Shown here in pieces: positions 50,390-58,890 of a stretch of DNA of 64,000 bases. Source of the stretch: Paucibacter sp. PLA-PC-4 (GTDB lineage Bacteria > Pseudomonadota > Gammaproteobacteria > Burkholderiales > Burkholderiaceae_C); the NCBI RefSeq assembly GCF_026241155.1, contig NZ_JAPFGP010000004.1, positions 248,001-312,000 of the forward strand, given 5' to 3'. The position numbers were made by a program, and so were the translations under genes. The notes beneath the pieces are model-generated. The model saw only the letters and a list, made by a program, of their open reading frames with translations. It was not told where the DNA came from and searched no databases. Every line of letters begins with the position of its first letter. Position 1 is the stretch's first letter.

Positions 50390-50502
50390 GCCCGGCTCGG
50401 GCCAGGTCGAACCCTGCACGCCCTTGCACCATACCTCTCTCTCACTACTGAACTCACTCGGCGCGACCAGCCCTCGAAGCTGGCCGCCATCGGACCCCGG
50501 CC

Positions 50503-51288
50503 ATGGACATTCTTCTCGACCCCAATATCTGGATCGCCTTCGCGATGCTGACCGCCCTGGAGATTGTCCTTGGCATCGACAACATCATCTTCATCTCCAT
50601 CCTGGTCGGCCGCCTTCCGCCGCATATGCGCGACAAGGCACGCCGCCTGGGCCTGGGTTTTGCGATGGTGTCGCGCCTGGCTTTGCTGTTCACGCTGAGC
50701 TGGGTGATGGGGCTGACGGCCGATCTGTTCACGGTGCTGGGCCAAGGCATCAGCGGGCGCGACCTGGTGCTGCTGTTCGGTGGCCTGTTCCTGCTCTACA
50801 AGGCCTCGCACGAGATCTTTGTCGAGGTCGAGGCACATGAGCAGGACGGCCCGCCTGTCACCGAGACGGCCGAGATGAAGGCCGCCGGCCAGCGTCTGTT
50901 CTGGGCCATCATCGGCCAGATCGCCATCATCGACATCGTGTTCTCGCTGGACTCGGTGATCACCGCGGTCGGTATGGTCGACCAGATCGGCGTGATGGTG
51001 GCCGCCGTAGTCACCTCGGTCGGCGTGATGCTGGTGGCGGCCAAGCCGATCGGCGACTTCGTCGACCGTCACCCCTCAGTCAAGGTGCTGGCACTGGCCT
51101 TCCTCGTCATGGTCGGCATGGCGCTGACCGCCGAAGCCTTCGATCAAGAAATTCCCAAGGGCTATATCTACGCCGCGATGTGCTTCTCGCTGGCGGTCGA
51201 AGCCCTGAATATCCGGGCCCGCAGCAAGCGCCAGGCGCTTGCCAAGCCCGAATCCCTCTCTCATTCCCACTCCAAGGAGCTGTCATGA
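50503..51288 (+). CDS. TerC family integral membrane protein
   Basis: Membrane protein of 261 residues with about seven helices and the TerC signatures EIVLGIDNIIFISIL and IVFSLDSVITAVGM, whose aspartates are thought to bind metal. Family members have been linked to manganese export and to tellurite resistance. The stop overlaps the ATG of the next gene (ATGA). I looked for the Mn-sensing yybP-ykoY riboswitch upstream and did not find it. Confidence 0.92.
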   Translation: MDILLDPNIWIAFAMLTALEIVLGIDNIIFISILVGRLPPHMRDKARRLGLGFAMVSRLALLFTLSWVMGLTADLFTVLGQGISGRDLVLLFGGLFLLYKASHEIFVEVEAHEQDGPPVTETAEMKAAGQRLFWAIIGQIAIIDIVFSLDSVITAVGMVDQIGVMVAAVVTSVGVMLVAAKPIGDFVDRHPSVKVLALAFLVMVGMALTAEAFDQEIPKGYIYAAMCFSLAVEALNIRARSKRQALAKPESLSHSHSKELS

Positions 51289-51980
51289 ACCAAAACCTGA
51301 ACCACTACGCCACCGCCACCGGCGGCACGGCAGTCAGCGTTGAACGCAACCGCGTGTTGCGCAACACCTACTGGCTGCTCGCCCTGTCCATGGTGCCTAC
51401 CGTGCTGGGCGCCTGGCTGGGCGTCAGCACCGGTATCGCTCGCGCGATGTCGCCGATGGTCAGCCTGATCGTCTTCATGGCCGGCGCCTTCGGCTTCATG
51501 TATGCGATCGAGAAAACCAAGAACTCGGCTGCTGGCGTGCCCATGCTGCTGGCTTTCACCTTCTTCATGGGCGTGATGCTGTCGCGACTGGTCGGCACGG
51601 TGCTGGGCCTGGCCAATGGTGCCAGCCTGATCATGACCGCCTTCGCCGGCACTGGGGCGATCTTCCTGGGCATGGCCTCGCTGTCCTCGGTGATCAAGCG
51701 TGACCTGAGTTCGATGGGCAAGTTCCTCTTCATCGGCATGATCATGTTGCTGGTGGCCGGCATCGCCAACATCTTCCTGCAATCCAGCGCGCTGATGATC
51801 ACACTGTCGGTGCTGGCGATCGGCATCTTCTCGGCATTCATCCTGTATGACCTCAAGCGCGTGCAGGACGGCCTGGAAACCAACTACATCACCGCTACCC
51901 TGGGCGTGTACCTGAGCATCTACAACGTGTTCCAGTCGCTGCTGGCCCTGCTGGGCATCTTCGGTGGCCGTGACGAGTAA
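51285..51980 (+). CDS. BAX inhibitor-1/YccA family membrane protein
   Basis: Membrane protein of 231 residues with seven predicted helices. Family segments include VLRNTYWLLALSMVPTVLGAW, GFMYAIEK and SAFILYDLKRVQDG with the conserved acidic residues proposed for calcium or proton leak. A strong AAGGAG precedes the ATG, which overlaps the terC stop. E. coli YccA inhibits FtsH; that role is not shown here. A strong terminator follows. Confidence 0.92.
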   Translation: MNQNLNHYATATGGTAVSVERNRVLRNTYWLLALSMVPTVLGAWLGVSTGIARAMSPMVSLIVFMAGAFGFMYAIEKTKNSAAGVPMLLAFTFFMGVMLSRLVGTVLGLANGASLIMTAFAGTGAIFLGMASLSSVIKRDLSSMGKFLFIGMIMLLVAGIANIFLQSSALMITLSVLAIGIFSAFILYDLKRVQDGLETNYITATLGVYLSIYNVFQSLLALLGIFGGRDE

Positions 51981-52074
51981 GTAGCCGCCCCACCCGCGAG
52001 AACGCGAGCGCTTCCCCGGGGGGCGCAAGTCGTTCTTGGGGCGGCCTGGCGAACGCCTTGTCTGTGATCGAGAA

Positions 52075-52113
52075 GCAAGGGCGGGACTTATCATCCCGCC
52101 CTTGCTCATTTTT
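52075..52113 (+). terminator. Strong rho-independent terminator after the YccA-like gene
   Basis: GCAAGGGCGGGA and TCCCGCCCTTGC form a perfect 12-base stem with a 7-base loop, followed by TCATTTTT. It ends the terC-yccA unit and lies just upstream of the EamA transporter start. Confidence 0.93.
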
Positions 52114-52131
52114 GCGCCCGCCGTCCTTGCT

Positions 52132-53043
52132 GTGTCCCGTGTCCAAGCCAATCTCCTGCTCGTTCTTATCGCCCTGATCTGGGGTTCGGCCTTTGTCGCG
52201 CAAAGCCATGGCATGGCTGATATCGGGCCGATGGCCTTCACCGGCGTGCGCTTCCTGATCGGCGCCCTGGTCGTGGCCCCGCTGGCCTGGCGCGAGTGGC
52301 AGGGCCTGCAGCGCCAGGCAAGGCCCCTACAGCCGGTCGACGGGCTGAAGATCGGCGGGCTGGGCTGCTTGCTGCTGCTGGGCGCAGCGATGCAGCAGAT
52401 CGGCATCGTCAGCACCACGGTCACCAATGCCGGCTTCCTGACGGCGCTGTATGTGCCCCTGGTGCCGGTGCTCGGCTGGCTGCTGCTGCGCCAGTTGCCG
52501 CACTGGTCGGTCTGGCCCGGCGCGCTGGCCTGCCTGGTGGGCGCCTTTTTGCTTTCGGGGGCTCATACCCTGCAGGTCAGCCTGGGGGACAGCTGGATCA
52601 TTGCCTCCGCCATGCCCTGGGCCCTCCATGTGTTGCTGGTTGGCCGGGTGGCCGACCGCATGAACGCCCCCTTCCTGGTGGCCTGCGGGCAGTTTGTTGT
52701 CTGTGGTCTGCTTGCGCTGGCCTGGGCCTTGCTGTTCGAGCCGCTGAGCTGGGCGGGTCTGCAAGCTGCTGCACTGCCGATTGCCTACACTGGCGTTCTT
52801 TCGGTCGGCGTGGCCTTCACCGCCCAGGTGGTGGCCCAGCGCTATGCTCATGCGGCCGATGCCGCCATCATCCTCTCGTCCGAAACGCTGTTTGCGGCGC
52901 TGTTTGGCTATCTGTTGATGGGCGACCGGCTGGGTGAGGCCGGCCTGCTGGGCTGCGGCCTCATCCTGGCCAGCATGCTGGCGATCCAGCTGCTGCCGCT
53001 GCTGAGGACCCGGAAACCGGTGTTTATTAGCGAAAACCCTTAG
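52132..53043 (+). CDS. EamA/DMT family transporter
   Basis: Drug/metabolite-type transporter of 303 residues with ten predicted helices in two EamA repeats. It begins with VQANLLLVLIALIWGSAFVAQ and the second repeat contains VAFTAQVVAQRYAHAADAAIILSSETLFAALFGYLLMGDR. I start at GTG 52132, after the terminator; an upstream TTG would place the terminator in the coding region. No ribosome-binding site is evident. The substrate cannot be predicted. Confidence 0.87.
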   Translation: MSRVQANLLLVLIALIWGSAFVAQSHGMADIGPMAFTGVRFLIGALVVAPLAWREWQGLQRQARPLQPVDGLKIGGLGCLLLLGAAMQQIGIVSTTVTNAGFLTALYVPLVPVLGWLLLRQLPHWSVWPGALACLVGAFLLSGAHTLQVSLGDSWIIASAMPWALHVLLVGRVADRMNAPFLVACGQFVVCGLLALAWALLFEPLSWAGLQAAALPIAYTGVLSVGVAFTAQVVAQRYAHAADAAIILSSETLFAALFGYLLMGDRLGEAGLLGCGLILASMLAIQLLPLLRTRKPVFISENP

Positions 53044-53123
53044 GTTTTTCACAGGGTTTTCACTTAGTCATGCCAGAATCGCTCCTGAAGTCATTCACTT
53101 GAATGGCAACGGAGACTCAAATC

Positions 53124-53276
53124 ATGACCAACGCTAATATTTCGCTGAGCCACAACAACGCCTATCTGCTGGCCGATTCCGCCAGCGCATCCAGCGGCCG
53201 CATCGAGACCTATGCTTTCGCTGCTCTGCTGGCCCTGTTCGGCGCCACCTCGCTGCTGGCTCTGCTGGGCGCCTGA
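53124..53276 (+). CDS. Small membrane protein of 50 residues, unrecognised
   Basis: An ATG with GGAGAC about 9 bases upstream opens a 50-codon frame ending in TGA. The first half is polar (NISLSHNNAYLL, ASASSGR) and the second half is a single membrane helix rich in Ala and Leu (FAALLALFGATSLLALLG). Initiation context, codon usage and isolation between two genes suggest it is real. I do not recognise a family. Single-helix proteins of this size often bind and modulate larger membrane proteins, but no partner can be named. Confidence 0.6.
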   Translation: MTNANISLSHNNAYLLADSASASSGRIETYAFAALLALFGATSLLALLGA

Positions 53277-53296
53277 TCGAGCGGCTGCCACGCCCG

Positions 53297-53767
53297 CTAG
53301 AGTTCGAACGCCGTCGTCTTCTTGACGGTTCGCAGCACCAGCATCGAATTAGAGCGCGCCACCCCGGGCAGATGCATCAGCACATCGCTGTGCAGGCGCT
53401 CCAGATCTTCGGCATCCTTGTAGGCAAAGCGCAAGAGATAGTCATTCGTGCCGGCCACGTAAAAGCAATCGAGGATCTCCGGCACGTCGCGCACCGCCTG
53501 CTCGAAGGCTCCCAGCGCTTGAGGTGTCATTCGCTCCAGATTGATGATGGTGTAGCTGGTACCGGGCTTGCCCACCGCCTTCGGATTGACCAGAGCCACA
53601 TAGCCGGCAATCACCCCCGCATCCTCCAGCTGCTTGACCCGGCGTAGACACGCCGACGGCGACAGGTGCACCCGCTGCGCCAGCTCCACATTGGAGCGCC
53701 GGCCGTCCTGCTGCAGCTCCCTGAGGATGGCACGGTCAATCGCATCCAGTTGCACTTCCGAGCCCAT
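53297..53767 (-). CDS. Lrp/AsnC family transcriptional regulator
   Basis: Regulator of 156 residues with an N-terminal helix-turn-helix (LDAIDRAILRELQQDGRRSNVELAQRVHLSPSACLRRVKQLE) and a C-terminal RAM effector-binding domain containing VAGTNDYLLRF. The ATG has GCAGGAA upstream; a longer frame is not supported. It is divergent from the omega-amino-acid aminotransferase cluster with 133 bases between, so it probably controls that cluster in response to an amino acid or amine. Confidence 0.93.
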   Translation of the reverse strand: MGSEVQLDAIDRAILRELQQDGRRSNVELAQRVHLSPSACLRRVKQLEDAGVIAGYVALVNPKAVGKPGTSYTIINLERMTPQALGAFEQAVRDVPEILDCFYVAGTNDYLLRFAYKDAEDLERLHSDVLMHLPGVARSNSMLVLRTVKKTTAFEL

Positions 53768-53838
53768 CGTTCGAATTTCCTGCGGTTTGATCCTCTGATG
53801 ATCGCACGAAGATGCAAAAACTCGGGTTAACGCCAAGC

Positions 53839-53859
53839 CATTGCGCCTGCACATTGCGC
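53839..53859 (+). repeat. Direct repeat CATTGCGC in the Lrp-aminotransferase intergenic region
   Basis: CATTGCGC occurs twice with starts 13 bases apart, 42-82 bases upstream of the aminotransferase ATG. It is a candidate regulator-binding element, but it does not resemble the known Lrp consensus closely. Confidence 0.35.
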
Positions 53860-53900
53860 GAGGCCCTGTCTAGACTGGTCGGCATTCAAGGAGCCCTGCC

Positions 53901-55223
53901 ATGTCCGACCACACCACCGATCCCGCAATGGACGCCTACTGGATGCCGTTCACCGCGAACCGCCAGTTCAAGAAAGCGCCGCGCCTGCTGACCCGCGCTG
54001 ACGGGATGTACTTCACGGACGACAAGGGCCGCCAGATCCTGGACGGCATTGCCGGCCTTTGGTGCGTCAACGCCGGCCACAACCGGCCCAAGATTGTCCA
54101 GGCCATCCAGCAGCAGGCGGCCGAACTGGACTTCGCCCCACCCTTCCAGATGGCCCACCCCAAGGCCTTCGAGCTGGCCGAGCGCTTGGCAGTGCTGACC
54201 CCTGCCGGGCTCAACAAGGTCTTCTTCACGAACTCGGGGTCGGAGTCGGTCGAAACGGCACTGAAGATGGCCCTGGCCTACCACCGGGTGCGTGGCGAGG
54301 GCGCGCGCACCCGCTTGATCGGCCGCGAGCGCGGCTATCACGGCGTCAACTTCGGTGGCATCTCCGTCGGCGGCATGGTGGCCAACCGCAAGATGTTCGG
54401 CACCCTGCTCAGCGGCGTCGACCATATTCGCCACACCCATGACCACGCGCGCAACGCCTTCTCACTGGGCCAACCGGCCCATGGCGCCGAGTTCGCCGAC
54501 GACCTGGAACGCCTGATCGCGCTGCATGACGCCAGCACCATCGCCGCCGTCATTGTTGAGCCGGTCGCGGGCTCCACTGGGGTGCTGATCCCGCCGCAGG
54601 GCTATCTACAGCGCTTGCGCGAGATCTGCGACAAGCACGGCATCCTCTTGATCTTCGACGAGGTCATCACCGGCTTCGGCCGCACCGGCAACCCATTCGG
54701 CGCACAGACCTTTGGCGTCACGCCGGACCTGATGACGGTGGCCAAGGGCCTGACCAACGGCTGCGTGCCGATGGGCGCGGTGTTCGCCAAGCAGCACATC
54801 CATGACGCCTTCATGAACGGACCCGAGCACCTGATCGAGTTCTTCCACGGCTACACCTACTCAGCCCACCCGCTGGCCTGTGCCGCCGCGCTGGGCACGC
54901 TGGACACCTATGCCGACGAGGGACTGCTGACGCGCGCGGCTGAGCTGCAGGGCTACTTCGCCGAGAGCTTGCATGCGCTGAAGAACGAGCCCAACGTGAT
55001 CGACATCCGCAATATCGGCCTGGTCGGCGGCATCGAGCTGGCGCCCCTGCCGGGCGAGCCGGCCAAGCGCGCCTTCAACATCTTCCTGGACTGCTATGAG
55101 AAGGGCCTGCTGATACGCACGACTGGCGACACCATCGCGCTGTCGCCACCGCTGATCATCGAGCGCAGCCATATCGACCAGATCGTCGACACATTGCGTG
55201 GCGCCTTGAAACGGGCGGCTTGA
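53901..55223 (+). CDS. Class III omega-amino acid:pyruvate aminotransferase
   Basis: PLP transaminase of 440 residues that should move an omega-amino group (for example from beta-alanine or 4-aminobutyrate) to pyruvate. It resembles beta-alanine:pyruvate aminotransferases: YWMPFTANRQFK near the start, LWCVNAGHNRP, FTNSGSESVETALKMA, the PLP aspartate in LIFDEVITGFGRTG and the lysine in VAKGLTNG. AAGGAG precedes the ATG. It is the first gene of the amine catabolism cluster. Confidence 0.92.
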   Translation: MSDHTTDPAMDAYWMPFTANRQFKKAPRLLTRADGMYFTDDKGRQILDGIAGLWCVNAGHNRPKIVQAIQQQAAELDFAPPFQMAHPKAFELAERLAVLTPAGLNKVFFTNSGSESVETALKMALAYHRVRGEGARTRLIGRERGYHGVNFGGISVGGMVANRKMFGTLLSGVDHIRHTHDHARNAFSLGQPAHGAEFADDLERLIALHDASTIAAVIVEPVAGSTGVLIPPQGYLQRLREICDKHGILLIFDEVITGFGRTGNPFGAQTFGVTPDLMTVAKGLTNGCVPMGAVFAKQHIHDAFMNGPEHLIEFFHGYTYSAHPLACAAALGTLDTYADEGLLTRAAELQGYFAESLHALKNEPNVIDIRNIGLVGGIELAPLPGEPAKRAFNIFLDCYEKGLLIRTTGDTIALSPPLIIERSHIDQIVDTLRGALKRAA

Positions 55224-55264
55224 AACAGGGCATGATGGGGTCACTTCGGTGGCCCTTTGTGTTT

Positions 55265-56041
55265 ATGACCTTGTCTTCCCGTAAGCCCGTGGTGCTGGTG
55301 CCGGCCTGCAACCGCATGATGGGCGAGCACCCCTTTCAGATGGCCGGCAAGAAATACATTGACGCGGTGCGCCTTGCCGGCTGCCTGCCGCTGATCGTGC
55401 CGGCCAGCACGCCCGACGAGCTTGACGAACTGCTGGCCCTGGCCGACGGGCTGCTGCTGACCGGCTCGCAGAGCAATGTCCACCCCAGCCATTTCGGCGA
55501 GACCGTGCACGACGAGAGCTTGCCGCTGGATCCGCTGCGCGATACCTGGACACTGCCGCTGATCCCCAAGGCCCTGGCCCGGGGCCTGCCGCTGCTGGGT
55601 ATCTGCCGCGGTTTCCAGGAGGCCAATGTGGCGCTGGGCGGCAGCCTGCACCAGGCCGTACAAGAGCAGCCAGGCCTGCAGGACCACCGCGCTGTCAAGG
55701 GCCAGCCACCCGAGATCCAGTACGCCAGCGCCCACCCGGTTCAGGTCCTGCCCGGCGGCCAGCTGGCTGCGATCCTGGGGTCGATCGCGTCCATCGAGGT
55801 CAACTCGCTGCATGGTCAGGGCATCAAGCGCTTGGCACCGGGTTTGCGCGTCGAGGCCCTGGCCGAGGACGGCCTGGTCGAGGCCTTCACGGTGGCCGAT
55901 GCGCCGGGCTTCTCGCTGTGCGTGCAATGGCATCCCGAGTGGCTGGCGCACAGCAATCCGATTTCCCAACGTCTGCTGCAGGCCTTCGGACAGGCCTGTC
56001 GCGAATACCACGGCAAAAAGGTCAATAACGGGCGGACCTAG
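55265..56041 (+). CDS. puuD: Gamma-glutamyl-gamma-aminobutyrate hydrolase, PuuD-like
   Basis: Class I glutamine amidotransferase-like hydrolase, 258 residues, that releases 4-aminobutyrate from its gamma-glutamyl conjugate. The nucleophile is in LLGICRGFQEANVALGGSLHQ and the His-Glu pair in VQWHPEW, and NSLHGQG matches E. coli PuuD. I start at the ATG giving MTLSSRKPVV, but it lacks a ribosome-binding site; ATGs at 55232 and 55235 are alternatives. It is 48 bases ahead of the ligase gene. Confidence 0.88.
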   Translation: MTLSSRKPVVLVPACNRMMGEHPFQMAGKKYIDAVRLAGCLPLIVPASTPDELDELLALADGLLLTGSQSNVHPSHFGETVHDESLPLDPLRDTWTLPLIPKALARGLPLLGICRGFQEANVALGGSLHQAVQEQPGLQDHRAVKGQPPEIQYASAHPVQVLPGGQLAAILGSIASIEVNSLHGQGIKRLAPGLRVEALAEDGLVEAFTVADAPGFSLCVQWHPEWLAHSNPISQRLLQAFGQACREYHGKKVNNGRT

Positions 56042-56089
56042 GAGCGCCGCAGACCAACCTGCCGAGTCAATCAATCGAGGAGGTGCAGC

Positions 56090-57457
56090 ATGGTGGTGCG
56101 AGACAAGTTCACATTCAGCGAGCTGGAGCAATGGTTCCGCGAGCACGGGGTCACCGAGATCGAGTGCCTGGTGCCCGATCTGACCGGCGTGGCGCGCGGC
56201 AAGATCCTGCCGCGCGAGAAGTTCACCGAGGACCGCGGCATGCGCCTGCCCGAGGCCGTGGTCGCGATGGGCGTCACCGGCGAGTTCCCCGAGGAAGGCC
56301 CTTACTACGATGTGATCAGCCCGAACGACCGGGACATGCATCTGCGCGCCGATCCCACCACCGCCCGCCTCGTGCCCTGGGCCAGCGATCCGACCGCGCA
56401 AATCATCCACGACTGCTTCGACCGCCACGGCCAACTCGTGCCCTTCGCGCCGCGCTCAGTACTGCGCCGGGTGTGCGGCCTGTTCGACGACGAGGGCTGG
56501 GAGCCGGTAGTTGCCCCCGAGCTGGAGTTTTACCTGGTAGCCCGCAACAGCGACCCCGACCAGCCCCTGAAGCCACCGGTGGGCCGCAGCGGCCGCGCAG
56601 AGACCTCGCGCCAGGCCTACTCGATCGACGCAGTCAACGAGTTCGACCCGCTGTTTGAGGATGTCTACGACTACTGCCAGAAGATGCAGCTCAATGTCGA
56701 CACCCTGATCCACGAAATCGGAGCCGGCCAGATGGAGATCAACTTCTTCCATGCCCACCCGCTGGGCCTGGCCGATGAGGTCTTCTTCTTCAAGCGTACG
56801 GTGCGCGAGGCGGCGCTGCGCCACAATATGTTTGCCACCTTCATGGCCAAGCCGATCGCCGGCGAGCCGGGCAGCGCGATGCATGTGCACCAGAGCCTGG
56901 TCGACAAGCGCACCGGTCGCAACCTGTTCAGCAACGAAGACGGCACGCCCAGCCGCGAGTTCTTTTGGTACATCGGCGGTCTGCAGAAACACATCCCGGC
57001 CGCAATGGCGTTGTTCGCTCCCTATGTCAACAGCTACCGCCGCCTGGCCCGCCACACCGCAGCGCCGATCAATATCCAGTGGGGCACAGACAACCGCACC
57101 GTCGGCATCCGTGCGCCACTGGCGCCGCCAGCTGCGCGGCGCATCGAGAACCGCGTGATCGGCGCCGATGCCAACCCCTACGTGGCCCATGCAGCGACCC
57201 TGGCTTGCGGCTACCTGGGCATCAAGAACCGCATCGAGCCGACGGCAGAATGCAAGGGCGATGCCTATCTGGGCGACTACCAGTTGCCGCGCAGCCTGGG
57301 CGAGGCCCTGGCCCTGCTGCGGGCCGACAAGGAGCTGGCAGCCGTGCTCGGCGAGTCCTTCATCACCGTCTATTCGGAGATCAAGGAGATCGAATATGCC
57401 GAGTTCATGAAGGTGATCTCGCCCTGGGAGCGTGAGCATCTGTTGCTGCACGTCTGA
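56090..57457 (+). CDS. Glutamine synthetase family protein, gamma-glutamylpolyamine ligase type
   Basis: Glutamine synthetase-fold ligase of 455 residues, closest in context to PuuA/GlnA3-type enzymes that join glutamate to putrescine or other amines. Visible motifs are PELEFYLV, IHEIGAGQMEINF, GSAMHVHQSL, NSYRRLARHTAAP and the end region EIEYAEFMKVISPWEREHLL. An AGGAGGTG site precedes the ATG. PuuD, an aminotransferase and an aldehyde dehydrogenase surround it, which favours polyamine use over nitrogen assimilation. Confidence 0.88.
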   Translation: MVVRDKFTFSELEQWFREHGVTEIECLVPDLTGVARGKILPREKFTEDRGMRLPEAVVAMGVTGEFPEEGPYYDVISPNDRDMHLRADPTTARLVPWASDPTAQIIHDCFDRHGQLVPFAPRSVLRRVCGLFDDEGWEPVVAPELEFYLVARNSDPDQPLKPPVGRSGRAETSRQAYSIDAVNEFDPLFEDVYDYCQKMQLNVDTLIHEIGAGQMEINFFHAHPLGLADEVFFFKRTVREAALRHNMFATFMAKPIAGEPGSAMHVHQSLVDKRTGRNLFSNEDGTPSREFFWYIGGLQKHIPAAMALFAPYVNSYRRLARHTAAPINIQWGTDNRTVGIRAPLAPPAARRIENRVIGADANPYVAHAATLACGYLGIKNRIEPTAECKGDAYLGDYQLPRSLGEALALLRADKELAAVLGESFITVYSEIKEIEYAEFMKVISPWEREHLLLHV

Positions 57458-57469
57458 GGAGGACCCGCG

Positions 57470-58879
57470 ATGAGCCAGACCCATCAACAAGCCGCATTGA
57501 TCGAGCGCCGTAGCACCAGCGAGTGGCAACGCGCAGATGCCGCACATTTCCTCCATCCCTTCACCGACTTCAAGAGCCTGGCCACCAAGGGCTCGCGCAT
57601 CATCGATCGGGCAGACAACATCTACCTGTGGGACAGCGAGGGCCACAAGATCCTTGATGCGATGAGCGGGCTGTGGTGCGTCAATGTGGGCTACGGTCAG
57701 CCGTCCCTGGTCGATGCCGCCGCCCGCCAGATGAGGGAGTTGCCCTTCTACAACGCCTTTTTCCAGACGGCGACGCCGCCCGCCATTGAGCTGGCTGAGC
57801 TGCTGGCCGAAGTGACGCCGCCGCAGTTCCAGCATGTGTTCTTCACCGGCTCCGGCTCAGAGGGCAATGACACGGTGCTGCGCATGGTGCGCCGCTACTG
57901 GGACATACTGGGCCAGCCGCAGCGCCAGACCGTGATCGGCCGCATCAACGGCTATCACGGCTCGACAATGGCCGGCGCCTCGCTGGGCGGCATGAGCGGC
58001 ATGCATGCGCAGGGCGGGCTGCCGATACCGGGCATCGCGCATATCGAGCAGCCGCACTGGTTCGCGCTGGGCCGCGAGCAAAGTCGCGAGGACTTCGGCC
58101 TCACCGCCGCACGCTGGCTCGAAGCCAAGCTGCTCGCGCTGGGGCCGGAGAACGTCGCCGCCTTCATCGGGGAGCCGGTCCAGGGCGCCGGCGGTGTGAT
58201 CGTGCCGCCAGCCAGCTATTGGCCCGAGATCCAGCGCATCTGCGACCAGTATGGCGTGCTGCTGGTCAGCGACGAGGTGATCTGCGGCTTCGGTCGCACC
58301 GGCGCCTGGTTTGGCTGCGAGACGCAGGGCTTCACGCCCGACCTGATGACCTTCGCCAAGGGCGTGACCTCGGGCTATATCCCTCTGGGTGGCGTGATGG
58401 TGGGCGAGCGGATCGCACGAGTGCTGATCGATCAGGGCGGCGAGTTCGAGCACGGCTTCACCTACTCGGGTCACCCGACCGCCTGCGCGGTGGCGGTGGC
58501 CAATATCAGGCTGCTGCGCCAGCTCAATCTGGTCAAACATGTACAGGCCAGCAGCGGCCCCTATCTAGCCGAGCAGTTTGCCAAGCTGGCCGAACAACAC
58601 CCGCTGGTCGGCGAGGCGCAGAGCTGCGGCCTGATGGGCGCGCTGCAGTTGGTCAGGAACAAGACCACGCTGCAGACCTTTGCACCCGAGCTGGGCGTGG
58701 GCATGCTCTGCCGCGCCCACTGCTTCGGCAACGGCCTGATCATGCGCGCGGTCGGCGACCGCATGATCGTCGCGCCACCGCTGGTGACGACGCTGACGCA
58801 GATCGACGAGATGATGGGTCTGATCCGGCGTTGCCTGGACCTGACCCTGGACGAACTGAGCCGGCGCGGCTGGCTGTGA
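57470..58879 (+). CDS. Class III aminotransferase, putrescine/polyamine:pyruvate type
   Basis: PLP transaminase of 469 residues, similar to SpuC-type putrescine:pyruvate aminotransferases. It shows HPFTDFKSL near the N terminus, LWCVNVGYGQP, FTGSGSEGNDTVLRMVRRYW, the PLP aspartate in VSDEVICGFGRTG and lysine in FAKGVTSGY. A GGAGGA site precedes the ATG, 12 bases after the ligase stop. It probably converts putrescine, or its gamma-glutamyl derivative, to an aldehyde for the next enzyme. Confidence 0.9.
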   Translation: MSQTHQQAALIERRSTSEWQRADAAHFLHPFTDFKSLATKGSRIIDRADNIYLWDSEGHKILDAMSGLWCVNVGYGQPSLVDAAARQMRELPFYNAFFQTATPPAIELAELLAEVTPPQFQHVFFTGSGSEGNDTVLRMVRRYWDILGQPQRQTVIGRINGYHGSTMAGASLGGMSGMHAQGGLPIPGIAHIEQPHWFALGREQSREDFGLTAARWLEAKLLALGPENVAAFIGEPVQGAGGVIVPPASYWPEIQRICDQYGVLLVSDEVICGFGRTGAWFGCETQGFTPDLMTFAKGVTSGYIPLGGVMVGERIARVLIDQGGEFEHGFTYSGHPTACAVAVANIRLLRQLNLVKHVQASSGPYLAEQFAKLAEQHPLVGEAQSCGLMGALQLVRNKTTLQTFAPELGVGMLCRAHCFGNGLIMRAVGDRMIVAPPLVTTLTQIDEMMGLIRRCLDLTLDELSRRGWL

Positions 58880-58890
58880 AAGAGAATGAC

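Noticed and set aside
50390-50502. yybP-ykoY manganese riboswitch upstream of the TerC gene
   Set aside because: The region is short and the conserved core motifs of that riboswitch class were not found.
58219-58890. Possible N-terminal extension of the aldehyde dehydrogenase
   Set aside because: It lies entirely inside the upstream aminotransferase in another frame; the ATG at 58891 fits the family start and has a ribosome-binding site.
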